64,000 nucleotides of DNA, from NCBI RefSeq assembly GCF_002234575.2, contig NZ_CP022464.2:2914001-2978000 (forward strand), given 5' to 3'. The position numbers and the translations under genes were made by a program. Numbering within the stretch: position 1 is the stretch's first letter; every line of letters starts with the position of its first letter. Origin of the DNA: Enterocloster bolteae. Its GTDB lineage: Bacteria > Bacillota > Clostridia > Lachnospirales > Lachnospiraceae. Positions 33,873-42,607 of this stretch are shown here, in pieces. The notes beneath the pieces are model-generated. The model was given only the letters and a program-made list of their open reading frames with translations, was not told where the DNA came from and did not search any database.

Positions 33873-36607
33873 CACCTGAACAGAAAGCAAGACTATCGAT
33901 CGATAAAAAATTAGAACAATCCGGCTGGACGGTACAAGATTTGAAGCAATTAAATCCAATGGCTTCCCTTGGCATTGCTGTGCGTGAGTTTCCAACAAAT
34001 ACTGGTCCGGTCGATTATGCGCTTTTTGTGAATGGAAAACCGGTTGGTGTTATTGAAGCAAAACCGAGCAATGCAGGCGAGAATATCACCACTGTAGAAG
34101 AACAGTCTGCACGTTATGCGAATAGTACCTTTAAGTGGATAAAAACGGAATATTCCATTCGATTTGCCTATGAAGCGACGGACAAGCTAATCCGATTTAC
34201 GGATTATAAAGATATCAAGTTCCGTTCCCGTACAGTCTTTTCATTTCACAGACCAGAAACCTTGGAGTTATTGCTTGCAAGTCAGGATACGATCCGGAAC
34301 AATATGAAGCATTTTCCTCCGCTTGATGAAACCGGATTTCGAAAATGCCAGATTAACGCCATTCAAAATTTGGATAATTCTTTTGCCAATAATCGTCCGA
34401 AAGCGTTGGTACAAATGGCAACTGGTGCAGGCAAAACATTTACGGCGATTACAGCAGCATATCGTTTGTTGAAATACGGTAAGATGAATCGTATTTTATT
34501 TTTGGTGGATACCAAAAGTCTTGGAGAACAAGCAGAGCGTGAATTTCTTGCTTATACACCAAATGATGATCCCCGCTCTTTTTCTCAGCTTTATGGAGTA
34601 CGTCGATTGAAATCTTCTTATATTCCTTCTGATGTTCAGATTTGCATCAGCACGATTCAAAGAATGTATTCTATCCTCAAAGGTGAAGAATTGGATGAAT
34701 CTGCTGAGGAAACATCCTTTGCAGAATATGCAACTGCCAATACCAAGGCGCCAAAAGAAGTGGTATATAATGCAAAATATCCTCCAGAATTTTTTGATTG
34801 TATTATTGTGGACGAATGTCATCGCTCTATTTATAATGTGTGGAGTCAGGTGCTTTCCTATTTTGATTCTTTTATCATTGGGCTGACTGCTACACCAGAT
34901 AAGAGAACTTTTGCCTTTTTTGATGAAAATATCGTCAGCGAATATCCCCGTGAACAGGCGATTATAGACGGTGTCAATGTAGGTGAAGATATTTTTCTGA
35001 TTGAAACTGAAATCACAAAAAACGGGGCACATCTGATGAAGCAGGTGATTGAACATCGTAACCGTCTGTCACGTGAAAAACGCTGGATGCAGATGGACGA
35101 AGATGTTGATTATGTTCCGCCGCAGCTTGACAGAGATATCGTCAATCCTAGTCAAATTAGGACTGTGATTCGTACTTTCAAAGAAAATTTATTTACGACG
35201 TTATTTCCACGAAGAAAAGAAGTACCGAAAACCCTTATTTTTGCAAAGACGGACAGCCATGCGGATGATATTGTCCAGATGGTGCGGGACGAATTCGGAG
35301 AAGGAAATGATTTTTGCCGTAAAATTACATATTCTGCAGAAAATCCAGAATCTGTACTTAGTTCTTTTCGAAATGACTATAATCCTAGAATTGCTGTCAC
35401 AGTTGATATGATTGCTACTGGTACTGATGTAAAACCCATTGAATGCCTGATTTTTATGCGTGATGTTCGCAGTAAAAATTATTTTGAACAAATGAAAGGG
35501 CGTGGCACTCGTACACTGGGAAAAGATGATCTGCAAAAGGTCACGCCTTCTGCAACGGAGAACAAAGATCATTTTGTGATTGTAGATGCAGTGGGTGTTA
35601 CCAAGTCCAAAAAGTGTGACACCCGTCCACTGGAAAGGCAACCTTATGTTTCCATGAAAGAATTGATGATGAATGTAGCACTGGGTTCTAAAGACGATGA
35701 TACACTTACCTCATTGGCAAACCGTATCATACGTTTAAATAGCCAGATGAACAATTCTGAACGGAAGCAGTTTAAAGAAGTAGTGGGAGAAAGTGCGGAA
35801 AAAGTTGCAGAAAATCTGCTCAATGCCTTTGACGAAGATGTGATTACAGAAAAGGCTAAGGCAGATACAAAAACCGAAACACCATCGGATGAAGCACTGA
35901 AACAAGCACAAAAAGATTTAATTGCGCAGGCAGTAGCACCATTTATGAATCCTGATACACGTGATTTTATTGAAAATGTCCGCCGGAGTCATGACCAGAT
36001 TATTGATAATGTAAATCTGGATTCGGTTTTGTTTGCCGGATATGATGTGCAGAAAGAGGAAACTGCTGACCGTGTGATACAGACATTCCGTACTTTTATT
36101 GAAGAAAACAGGGATGAAATCATTGCTTTGCGTATCATTTACAGCGAATCCTATGCAAACCGTGCGATGGCGGTAGAACAACTGAAAGCATTATACGCAA
36201 AACTCAAGTCAAAAGGTATCACCGTGGAACGTCTGTGGGATTGCTATGCCATTAAGAAGCCAGATAAAGTAAAAAAAGGTGTAATGGCACAGCTTACTGA
36301 CCTTATTTCTATCATTCGCTTTGAGATGGGGTATACGGATCAGCTTTCTCCATTTGCTGATAAGGTGAATTACAACTTTATGAAGTGGACGCTCAGACGA
36401 AACGCAGGTGCAGTACATTTTACCGAGGTACAGATGGAATGGTTGAGGTTGATTAAAGACCATATTGCAAGTTCTTTGAGTATTCTGCCGGAGGATTTGG
36501 ATCTGACACCATTTGATAAAAAAGGTGGACTGCTTGGCTTCTACGAAGCATTTGGAGAACAGTATGAAGAAATTTTAGAGGAAATGAATATAGAATTGGT
36601 GGCGTAA
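33869..36607 (+). CDS. hsdR: type I restriction enzyme HsdR
   Basis: 912 aa. N-terminal nuclease site D...E-A-K in VDYALFVNGKPVGVIEAKPS, then superfamily-2 motor motifs: Walker A QMATGAGKTF (about 183-192), VDECHRSIY (about 313), GLTATPDKR, and later MKGRGTRTLG (motif VI). The C-terminal helical part binds the methylase. The enzyme translocates and cuts foreign DNA lacking the host methylation. All motifs look intact. The last ~230 bp recur in a degraded copy at about 37021-37253. Confidence 0.93.
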   Translation: MTPEQKARLSIDKKLEQSGWTVQDLKQLNPMASLGIAVREFPTNTGPVDYALFVNGKPVGVIEAKPSNAGENITTVEEQSARYANSTFKWIKTEYSIRFAYEATDKLIRFTDYKDIKFRSRTVFSFHRPETLELLLASQDTIRNNMKHFPPLDETGFRKCQINAIQNLDNSFANNRPKALVQMATGAGKTFTAITAAYRLLKYGKMNRILFLVDTKSLGEQAEREFLAYTPNDDPRSFSQLYGVRRLKSSYIPSDVQICISTIQRMYSILKGEELDESAEETSFAEYATANTKAPKEVVYNAKYPPEFFDCIIVDECHRSIYNVWSQVLSYFDSFIIGLTATPDKRTFAFFDENIVSEYPREQAIIDGVNVGEDIFLIETEITKNGAHLMKQVIEHRNRLSREKRWMQMDEDVDYVPPQLDRDIVNPSQIRTVIRTFKENLFTTLFPRRKEVPKTLIFAKTDSHADDIVQMVRDEFGEGNDFCRKITYSAENPESVLSSFRNDYNPRIAVTVDMIATGTDVKPIECLIFMRDVRSKNYFEQMKGRGTRTLGKDDLQKVTPSATENKDHFVIVDAVGVTKSKKCDTRPLERQPYVSMKELMMNVALGSKDDDTLTSLANRIIRLNSQMNNSERKQFKEVVGESAEKVAENLLNAFDEDVITEKAKADTKTETPSDEALKQAQKDLIAQAVAPFMNPDTRDFIENVRRSHDQIIDNVNLDSVLFAGYDVQKEETADRVIQTFRTFIEENRDEIIALRIIYSESYANRAMAVEQLKALYAKLKSKGITVERLWDCYAIKKPDKVKKGVMAQLTDLISIIRFEMGYTDQLSPFADKVNYNFMKWTLRRNAGAVHFTEVQMEWLRLIKDHIASSLSILPEDLDLTPFDKKGGLLGFYEAFGEQYEEILEEMNIELVA

Positions 36608-36619
36608 AGGAGTAAAAGT

Positions 36620-36976
36620 ATGGGGTTTTATGATGCTTTTAAAGATGTACTTAATATGGCACAAAAAGTTGACAACATCGACTTATACAGACAATTATTA
36701 GATTTAAGCGCACAAGCTCTTGAAATGCAAGAAGAAATCATAAAATTAAAAGCAGAAAATAAAGAATTAAAAAGCCAGAAGGATATCGAAGATGATATTG
36801 AGTATCATGTAGATCCTTTTATAACCAGGAAATCGGATAAAAAACCGATTAAATATTGTGCAGCTTGTTGGGCAGATAAGAAAAAGTTACTGCCATTGCA
36901 AGATTTTGGGGGAAACGATTATCGATGTCCTTTTTGCAAGTTTAAAATAATGGATACAAGTAATTGGACTAGATAA
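36620..36976 (+). CDS. coiled-coil zinc-ribbon protein in the type I operon (unknown)
   Basis: 118 aa, ATG 36620 after TAAAGGAG. The N-terminal ~65 residues are a coiled coil (LEMQEEIIKLKAENKELK) and the C-terminus is a zinc ribbon with C-A-A-C and C-P-F-C pairs. No enzyme motif. It is inserted between hsdR and hsdS and bracketed by the duplicated hsdR tail, so it looks like a cassette gained by the operon. Possibly a modulator of the restriction complex or an additional defence factor. Confidence 0.6.
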   Translation: MGFYDAFKDVLNMAQKVDNIDLYRQLLDLSAQALEMQEEIIKLKAENKELKSQKDIEDDIEYHVDPFITRKSDKKPIKYCAACWADKKKLLPLQDFGGNDYRCPFCKFKIMDTSNWTR

Positions 36977-37020
36977 AAACATCAACCTTTATCCTGTTGC
37001 TATGATAACAGAATTCACTC

Positions 37021-37253
37021 AGTGGACGCTTAAACAAAACCGCAGGCGTAGTATATTTTTCTGGGGAACAGATGGAGAGGTTGCGGTTGATTAAAGACCA
37101 TATTGCAAGTTCTTTGAGCATTCTGCCGGAGGATTTGGACCTGACACCATTTGATAGAAAAGGTGGATTGTTTGGCTTTTGTGAAGCATTTGGAGAACAG
37201 TATAAAGAAATTTTAGAGGAAATGAAATATGGAATTGGTAGCATAAAGGAGAA
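37021..37253 (+). repeat. degraded duplicate of the hsdR 3' end
   Basis: Direct repeat of about 36384-36612. Both share the run coding for RLIKDHIASSLSILPEDLDL and TPFD-x-KGGL and the end 'GG(C/A)ATAAAGGAG' that serves as ribosome site for the following gene. The copy has small indels and keeps only the last ~55 codons open (37072 onward), with its own frame running past the following start. Not a gene by itself. Confidence 0.8.
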
Positions 37254-37258
37254 ATACT

Positions 37259-38038
37259 ATGGCAATTGATTTTGATACTCCAATGACTTTTTATGAATTA
37301 CTGGCAGTTATATTGGCTGCTATTGCAATCATTATTCCTATAGTACAGGCGATTTGGAAAAAGTGGTTTAAAAAAGCAAAACTTAATTATATTTCAAATG
37401 GTAAAGCAAAACTTTTATTCAATCAAAGTGGTTCATATTTGCAAATTGATGGTGTATATGAAGCAATAAATAAACCTATTTCGGTTAAAAAAGTTACTGT
37501 TCAGATCAATCGACAAAAGGATGATGCAAAATTAAATTTGTTATGGTCGAGTTTCAGATCTCCAGTTTACCAAAATATAGCAGGAAATGCTCTACAAACA
37601 ACGGAAACAGCACATCCTTTTCGAATTGAGGAAGATAGTATCATGTGTGCTTTTATAGAATTTGCAGATGTTTTTGACTCTTTTGGAAAAACTTTTATGC
37701 AGGAAACTAAACCTTTATTTGAAAATATAGTACGAATACGCAAAGATTATGCAGATTATGCAGAGGCATTAAGCGAATATCAATCTTTAGAAGAATACAA
37801 AAAGGCTAAATCAATTATTGAAAAGGAGTTCTTTTGGAATATAGGTCAGTATAGGATAGAAATAGAAACATTTTATAAAAATGAGTCTGTTAAATATTCT
37901 TTTACATTTTCAATAAGTGAAAGTGATTATAGACAACTAAAATCCAATATTGATGAATCTTTAGTTTCTCCTCTAAAAGATAGATACGCAATAATGAGAA
38001 ACTATCAATGGGCAGATATTGAACTAAAAGAAGCATAA
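37259..38038 (+). CDS. membrane-anchored protein in the type I operon (unknown)
   Basis: 259 aa, ATG 37259 after AAAGGAG. One N-terminal hydrophobic helix (about residues 9-31) followed by a basic patch (KKWFKKAK) predicts a cytosolic body anchored in the membrane. The body is strand-rich in the middle and helical later. I recognise no family. Same strand and tight spacing as hsdS, so it is cotranscribed with the restriction genes. Confidence 0.55.
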   Translation: MAIDFDTPMTFYELLAVILAAIAIIIPIVQAIWKKWFKKAKLNYISNGKAKLLFNQSGSYLQIDGVYEAINKPISVKKVTVQINRQKDDAKLNLLWSSFRSPVYQNIAGNALQTTETAHPFRIEEDSIMCAFIEFADVFDSFGKTFMQETKPLFENIVRIRKDYADYAEALSEYQSLEEYKKAKSIIEKEFFWNIGQYRIEIETFYKNESVKYSFTFSISESDYRQLKSNIDESLVSPLKDRYAIMRNYQWADIELKEA

Positions 38039-38060
38039 TTTAATTAAGGAGAAAATGTGA

Positions 38061-39188
38061 ATGAATCAAGTTGAACTCGGAACAATTCTACATATGGAAA
38101 AAGGTAAAAAGCCCCAAAAACAAAGTAAGGAAATAGAAGATGGTTTTTTACCATATGTAGACATAAAGGCTTTTGAAAAGGGAATTATTGATAGTTATGC
38201 TTCTCCAGAAAAGTGCGTGCTTTGTGATGATGGTGATTTACTTATCGTATGCGATGGCTCTCGATCTGGTCTTACTGGACGAGCCATCAAAGGAGTAGTA
38301 GGGTCTACGCTCTCCAAAATTAGTGCAGACGGTTTAACGAGAGAATATCTAAGGTACTTTATTCAAAGTAAATATACACTATTAAATACTCAAAAAAAAG
38401 GAACGGGTACACCGCATTTAAATGCTCAAATATTAAAACAATCCAAGTTAATTATTCCTTCACTACCAGAGCAAGAGAGGATTGTCGCAAGGATTGAGGA
38501 GTTGTTCTCCGAACTGGATAAGGCAGTTGAAACGCTGAAAACCACGAAGCAGCAGCTTGCAGTCTACCGTCAGGCGGTGCTGAAAGAGGCGTTTTCCTGT
38601 GCTGATACATTTGAGCCATTTGGGAGTATTATGACTTCACGTCTGGGTAAGATGCTTGATAAAGAAAAAAATGTAGGTCTGCCAGAACAATATATTCGTA
38701 ATATTAATGTCCGATGGTTTTCGTTTGATTTATCTGATTTGCTAAAAATGCGTATTGAGACAAAAGAAATTGAAAAATATAGTATTAAATATGGAGATCT
38801 TATAATTTGCGAGGGTGGAGAACCTGGGAGATGTGCTGTTTGGGATCGAAATGATAGTATTTTTTATCAGAAAGCACTACATAGAGTTCGTTTTAAAAAT
38901 GGTGAAAATCCCAAGCTTTATATGTATTATTTGTGGTTTATATCACAAACAGGAGAATTAGAAAAATATTTCACTGGAACAGGAATAAAGCATTTAACAG
39001 GGCAATCCCTACTAAAAGTTCCTGTTCCAATTATAAGTATTTCTAAACAAAATACTGTTGTACTAAAAATTGAGTCCCAACTATCCGTCTGCAACCAAAT
39101 TGAAAAAATGATTGAGCAATCTTTGCAACAGGCAGAAGCCATGCGTCAAAGTATTCTAAAACAAGCGTTTGAAGGAAGGTTAGTGTGA
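38061..39188 (+). CDS. hsdS: type I specificity subunit HsdS
   Basis: 375 aa, ATG 38061 after AAGGAG. Two target-recognition domains (about 1-140 and 190-330) separated by a conserved helical repeat (SLPEQERIVARIEELFSELD) and closed by a second one (QIEKMIEQSLQQAEAMRQSI then LKQAFEGRLV). It reads a split DNA sequence for both HsdM and HsdR. Slightly short but complete; single intact copy, with no inverted partial hsdS beside it. Confidence 0.92.
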   Translation: MNQVELGTILHMEKGKKPQKQSKEIEDGFLPYVDIKAFEKGIIDSYASPEKCVLCDDGDLLIVCDGSRSGLTGRAIKGVVGSTLSKISADGLTREYLRYFIQSKYTLLNTQKKGTGTPHLNAQILKQSKLIIPSLPEQERIVARIEELFSELDKAVETLKTTKQQLAVYRQAVLKEAFSCADTFEPFGSIMTSRLGKMLDKEKNVGLPEQYIRNINVRWFSFDLSDLLKMRIETKEIEKYSIKYGDLIICEGGEPGRCAVWDRNDSIFYQKALHRVRFKNGENPKLYMYYLWFISQTGELEKYFTGTGIKHLTGQSLLKVPVPIISISKQNTVVLKIESQLSVCNQIEKMIEQSLQQAEAMRQSILKQAFEGRLV

Positions 39189-39793
39189 TGCAGATTATTG
39201 ATTGGTTAAATAAGAATAGTGGTGCAATGACCTTTTTAATAACAGTTGTATATGTGGTTGCAACAATTGCCATTTGTCAGGCAAATATTAAATCTGCAAA
39301 AGCTACTCGTGAGCAGTTAGAGGTATCAAAAACTCAATTTGAAGAAACAAAGCGGTTAGAATTTTTACCGTATTTACAATTTCAACAAATTTCTTCTTCA
39401 CAAAATGAGTATAAATTAAAATTGGTATTATGTGATAAAGATATTGACGGTGGGACATATGTATGCTGTTTTAATGTTCAAAATATTGGGCGAGGCACAG
39501 TCAAAGATATAATATACACTTATGAATGGGATGATTTTTCGAAAAAGTACGATCGAGGACCATTTCCAATTGGAGGTTTGATGCCAAGTGGTAATTCAAA
39601 TATCAGAATAGAATTTGCATTACCCAAAGAGCAACGCAATTCTGTAAAATGTGCGTTTCAACTTCATTTCAAGGATTTGTTAGAGAATGAGTACAATCAA
39701 AGAATTGAGTTTCATTTCGAATCGAAAAATACAGCACCTATGGTTTTGGAAAATTATATAGTACAATCTCCCATAGTGATCAATAAGGAGTAG
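39188..39793 (+). CDS. second membrane-anchored protein in the type I operon (unknown)
   Basis: 201 aa; ATG 39188 overlaps the hsdS stop and has GAAGGAAGG upstream. One membrane helix (about 12-31), a short coiled coil (SAKATREQLEVSKTQFEETK), then a beta-rich domain (YLQFQQISSSQNEYKLKLVL; FNVQNIGRGTVKDIIYTYEW). This helix-coil-beta layout recurs in small membrane proteins of unknown role in bacterial islands. Lies between hsdS and hsdM, a place normally empty. Confidence 0.55.
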   Translation: MQIIDWLNKNSGAMTFLITVVYVVATIAICQANIKSAKATREQLEVSKTQFEETKRLEFLPYLQFQQISSSQNEYKLKLVLCDKDIDGGTYVCCFNVQNIGRGTVKDIIYTYEWDDFSKKYDRGPFPIGGLMPSGNSNIRIEFALPKEQRNSVKCAFQLHFKDLLENEYNQRIEFHFESKNTAPMVLENYIVQSPIVINKE

Positions 39794-39797
39794 AAAC

Positions 39798-41288
39798 ATG
39801 TTAGAACAAACAACAACTATAATCTCAAAAGTCTGGGGAATGTGTAATCCGCTTCGGGATGATGGCGTATCTTACGGCGATTATCTTGAACAGCTTACAT
39901 ACCTAATTTTTCTGAAAATGTCGGATGAATATGCAAAACCACCTTACAAACGGGATACAGGGATTCCCTCTGGCTATACTTGGTCAGATATGAATACATT
40001 AAAAGGCGCAGAGTTGGAAGACCAATATAAAGCCACACTGGAAAAACTGGGAGAACAAGCTGGCATTTTAGGACAGATATTCAAGGGCGCTGTTAACAAA
40101 ATCAGCAATGCGGCGATTCTGTACCGTGTAGTACAGATGATCAATAATGAAAAGTGGGTAGCAATGTCCTCCGATGTAAAAGGCGAAATTTACGAAGGCT
40201 TATTGCAGAAGAATGCAGAAGATATCAAAAGCGGAGCAGGACAATACTTTACACCTCGTCCGCTGATTCGTGCTATGGTGCGTTGTCTGCGTCCAGAGCC
40301 GATGAAAACCATTGCTGATCCCTGCTGCGGAAGCGGTGGATTTTTCCTTGCAGCTCAGTCTTTCCTTGCTGATCCGAACAATTATGCGTTAGATAGGGAG
40401 CAGAAGGGATTTTTGAAAAATGAAACTTTTTACGGAAATGAAATTGTTCCGGCAACATATAAAACGGCGCTAATGAACCTGTATTTACACAATATTGGTG
40501 ATATTTATGGAAATGTTCCGATTACGTTGGGCGATGCGTTGCTGACAGATCCAGGATATCGTGTAGACTATGTGATGACCAATCCGCCGTTCGGCAAAAA
40601 GTCCTCTATCACCTTTACAAATGAAGAAGGGGAACAGGAAGACGAAGATCTCGTTTATAATCGACAGGATTTTTGGACAACCAGCTCGAATAAACAGCTT
40701 AATTTCGTGCAGCACATTAATACAATTCTTAAAGCGACAGGGAAAGCGGCAGTTGTTGTGCCGGATAATGTTCTGTTTGAAGGCGGTGCAGGGGAAGTCG
40801 TTCGGAAAAAACTGCTGGAAACAACGGATTTGCATACCATTCTTCGATTGCCTACTGGTATTTTTTATAAACCTGGTGTAAAAGCGAATGTTTTGTTTTT
40901 TGATAAACGTCCTGCTAGTGCGCAGCGTCAGACAAAAGAGGTATGGATTTATGATTTACGTACAAACATCCATTTTACCCTCAAACAGCATCCAATGACT
41001 GATGCTGATCTGGAAGATTTCGTTTGTTGTTATCATCCAGAAAACAGATATGAACGTACAGAAACCTATTCGGCAGATAATCCAGATGGTCGTTTTCGTA
41101 AGTTTTCAATAGAAGAAATTATGGAAAGAGATAAGACAAGTTTGGATATTTTCTGGATTAAAGATAAGTCATTAGCAGATCTTGATAATCTTCCATCTCC
41201 AGATGAGCTAGCCAATGATATCATTGAAAATTTACAAAGTGCGTTGGACAGTTTTACTGCTTTGCAGGCACAGTTGAATAAAGGTTAA
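39798..41288 (+). CDS. hsdM: type I DNA methyltransferase HsdM
   Basis: 496 aa, ATG 39798 after AAGGAG. N-terminal HsdM helical domain (CNPLRDDGVSYGDYLEQLTY), GQYFTPRPLIRAMV, SAM-binding DPCCGSGGF (about 173-181) and the catalytic NPPF (about 261-264) of N6-adenine methylases. Methylates host DNA with HsdS and forms the core of the restriction complex. Intact. Confidence 0.95.
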   Translation: MLEQTTTIISKVWGMCNPLRDDGVSYGDYLEQLTYLIFLKMSDEYAKPPYKRDTGIPSGYTWSDMNTLKGAELEDQYKATLEKLGEQAGILGQIFKGAVNKISNAAILYRVVQMINNEKWVAMSSDVKGEIYEGLLQKNAEDIKSGAGQYFTPRPLIRAMVRCLRPEPMKTIADPCCGSGGFFLAAQSFLADPNNYALDREQKGFLKNETFYGNEIVPATYKTALMNLYLHNIGDIYGNVPITLGDALLTDPGYRVDYVMTNPPFGKKSSITFTNEEGEQEDEDLVYNRQDFWTTSSNKQLNFVQHINTILKATGKAAVVVPDNVLFEGGAGEVVRKKLLETTDLHTILRLPTGIFYKPGVKANVLFFDKRPASAQRQTKEVWIYDLRTNIHFTLKQHPMTDADLEDFVCCYHPENRYERTETYSADNPDGRFRKFSIEEIMERDKTSLDIFWIKDKSLADLDNLPSPDELANDIIENLQSALDSFTALQAQLNKG

Positions 41289-41295
41289 ATTTCAT

Positions 41296-41326
41296 GACCG
41301 TACTGTTTTTACTGTGCGGTCTTTTC
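41296..41326 (+). terminator. terminator of the type I operon
   Basis: GACCGTAC / GTGCGGTC eight-base stem (one G-T pair) around TGTTTTTACT, followed by TTTTCGTT. Confidence 0.7.
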
Positions 41327-41374
41327 GTTACATCAATTTCGTTAAGGACATTATGCAAAAGGTTTTCGTTTTTT

Positions 41375-41404
41375 TTGATTTTTTGCGTGGATATGTGATA
41401 AAAT
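41375..41404 (+). promoter_or_regulatory. promoter of the VbhA-like/Fic pair
   Basis: TTGATT (41375-41380), 18-bp spacer, TAAAAT (41399-41404); ATG follows 30 bases later. Confidence 0.6.
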
Positions 41405-41434
41405 AATAGAAACAGATAGAAGGGAAGTGTATTT

Positions 41435-41662
41435 ATGGCATATACAATCGAAAAGAAATATTCTATCAAAGAAACAACAAAAGTTGGTCGTGAAAAAATT
41501 GTGAATGACGCTTTGGCGATTGCGACATTGGATGCAGATGCTCCAACAGAAAGAACCATGAATTTGGTACAAGAATATATTGATGGGAAAAAAGAAATTT
41601 CTGAAATCTTAAAGGAAACCATTGCTTATTATCAGGAGCAGGCAAAACATTGCAATAATTAA
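41435..41662 (+). CDS. VbhA-like antitoxin of a Fic module
   Basis: 75 aa, ATG 41435 after GAAGGGAAG. Size, position before a Fic gene, and the segment ALAIATLDADAPTERTMNLV followed by QEYIDGKKEIS fit VbhA-type antitoxins, whose inhibitory helix carries S-x-x-x-E-G. Here the corresponding residues appear as I/T, D and A, so inhibition may work differently or be weak. No DNA-binding domain is apparent. Confidence 0.65.
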   Translation: MAYTIEKKYSIKETTKVGREKIVNDALAIATLDADAPTERTMNLVQEYIDGKKEISEILKETIAYYQEQAKHCNN

Positions 41663-41674
41663 GGCGGTGGAGAA

Positions 41675-42283
41675 ATGAAGGACTTTTATTTATATGATGA
41701 TGTCCCTGTATTAAGAAATTTGCTGAATATCAAAGATGAAAAATTGTTGGAGGAAGCAGAAAGCAATATTACATATGTAAAGTTGCTTGACATCGATGAT
41801 AAGATTTGTGGCGATGCGTTTGATTATCAGCGTATTAAGGACATTCATACATATATTTTTGGGGATTTATATGAGTGGGCAGGAAAAGAACGAGGTATCA
41901 ATATTGTAAAAGGTGAAAGGGTATTAGGCGGTGATACTGTCAGATATGCGGACACAAATAGCATCGAACCCGAAATGGAAGCAGCACTAAAGGAGCTGAA
42001 TCAAGTTAAGTGGGAAGTGTTAGATATCTCTGAAACAGCGGAGTTGTTCTCTAAATTGATTGCAAAAATATGGCAAATACATCCTTTCAGAGAGGGTAAT
42101 ACTCGTACTATCATCACATTTGCTACACAGTTTTCTGAAAAACATGGTTTTCGTATGAATAAAGCATTATTAAAAGACAACTCGGAATATGTGAGAGATG
42201 CACTAGTTAAAGCATCTGATGGAATGTATTCCGAATATGAGTATCTCATTCGAATTATTCAAGATGCAATATTAAAAGGTTAA
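41675..42283 (+). CDS. Fic/Doc-family AMP transferase toxin
   Basis: 202 aa, ATG 41675 after GGCGGTGGAG, 12 bp behind the antitoxin. The Fic active loop HPFREGNTRT is at residues 136-145, with the usual upstream DIHTYIFGDLYEWAGKER. Fic enzymes transfer AMP from ATP to target proteins; VbhT-like toxins AMPylate gyrase and topoisomerase IV. The catalytic His, Asp/Glu position and both glycine/arginine positions are present. No inhibitory helix within the protein, so class I with an external antitoxin. Confidence 0.9.
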   Translation: MKDFYLYDDVPVLRNLLNIKDEKLLEEAESNITYVKLLDIDDKICGDAFDYQRIKDIHTYIFGDLYEWAGKERGINIVKGERVLGGDTVRYADTNSIEPEMEAALKELNQVKWEVLDISETAELFSKLIAKIWQIHPFREGNTRTIITFATQFSEKHGFRMNKALLKDNSEYVRDALVKASDGMYSEYEYLIRIIQDAILKG

Positions 42284-42307
42284 TATCTATACATAGTGAA
42301 AAGAACA

Positions 42308-42351
42308 AAATCTGGAATGGCAAGAGTAAACACCCTATTCCAGATTTTTTT
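42308..42351 (+). terminator. terminator after fic
   Basis: AAATCTGGAAT / ATTCCAGATTT perfect 11-bp arms with an 18-base loop, followed by a T run. Confidence 0.75.
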
Positions 42352-42607
42352 GTTTCCACTATCCAGAGAAACAAGAAGCAACACTTTTTTGAAAAATACC
42401 TCTACGCCAAGGCACAACCAGCTTCTTTGGGCATACTTTTTGTACAGTCATCATGGGATGAATAAACAAGGGCATTGCCCAAATGGAGCACGGCTGGGTT
42501 AGAGGGTTGTGCTGTATTGGGGCCATGGAATGGGAAGTCCCCTGCGGCAGATTTACCACAATCTGCAGCAGGGGATTTTTTGTCATAGAAAAGCGGACAT
42601 GAGTTTT
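42352..42607. other. island/backbone junction
   Basis: Between the fic terminator and the gntP stop. G+C rises here from the AT-rich island to the backbone. A strong hairpin with a T run on the plus strand (TCCCCTGC-G-GCAGATT with its complement, 42538-42581) lies near the right side, and GGGCATTGCCC is at about 42471-42481. I could not identify an att repeat. Confidence 0.4.
42538..42581 (+). terminator. terminator at the backbone edge
   Basis: 16-base arms 42538-42553 and 42560-42575 (one mismatch) followed by six T residues on the plus strand. Confidence 0.7.

Noticed and set aside
37072..37269. 65-codon frame after the zinc-ribbon gene
   Set aside because: It is the leftover of a duplicated hsdR tail and overlaps the start of the next gene; not counted as a gene.
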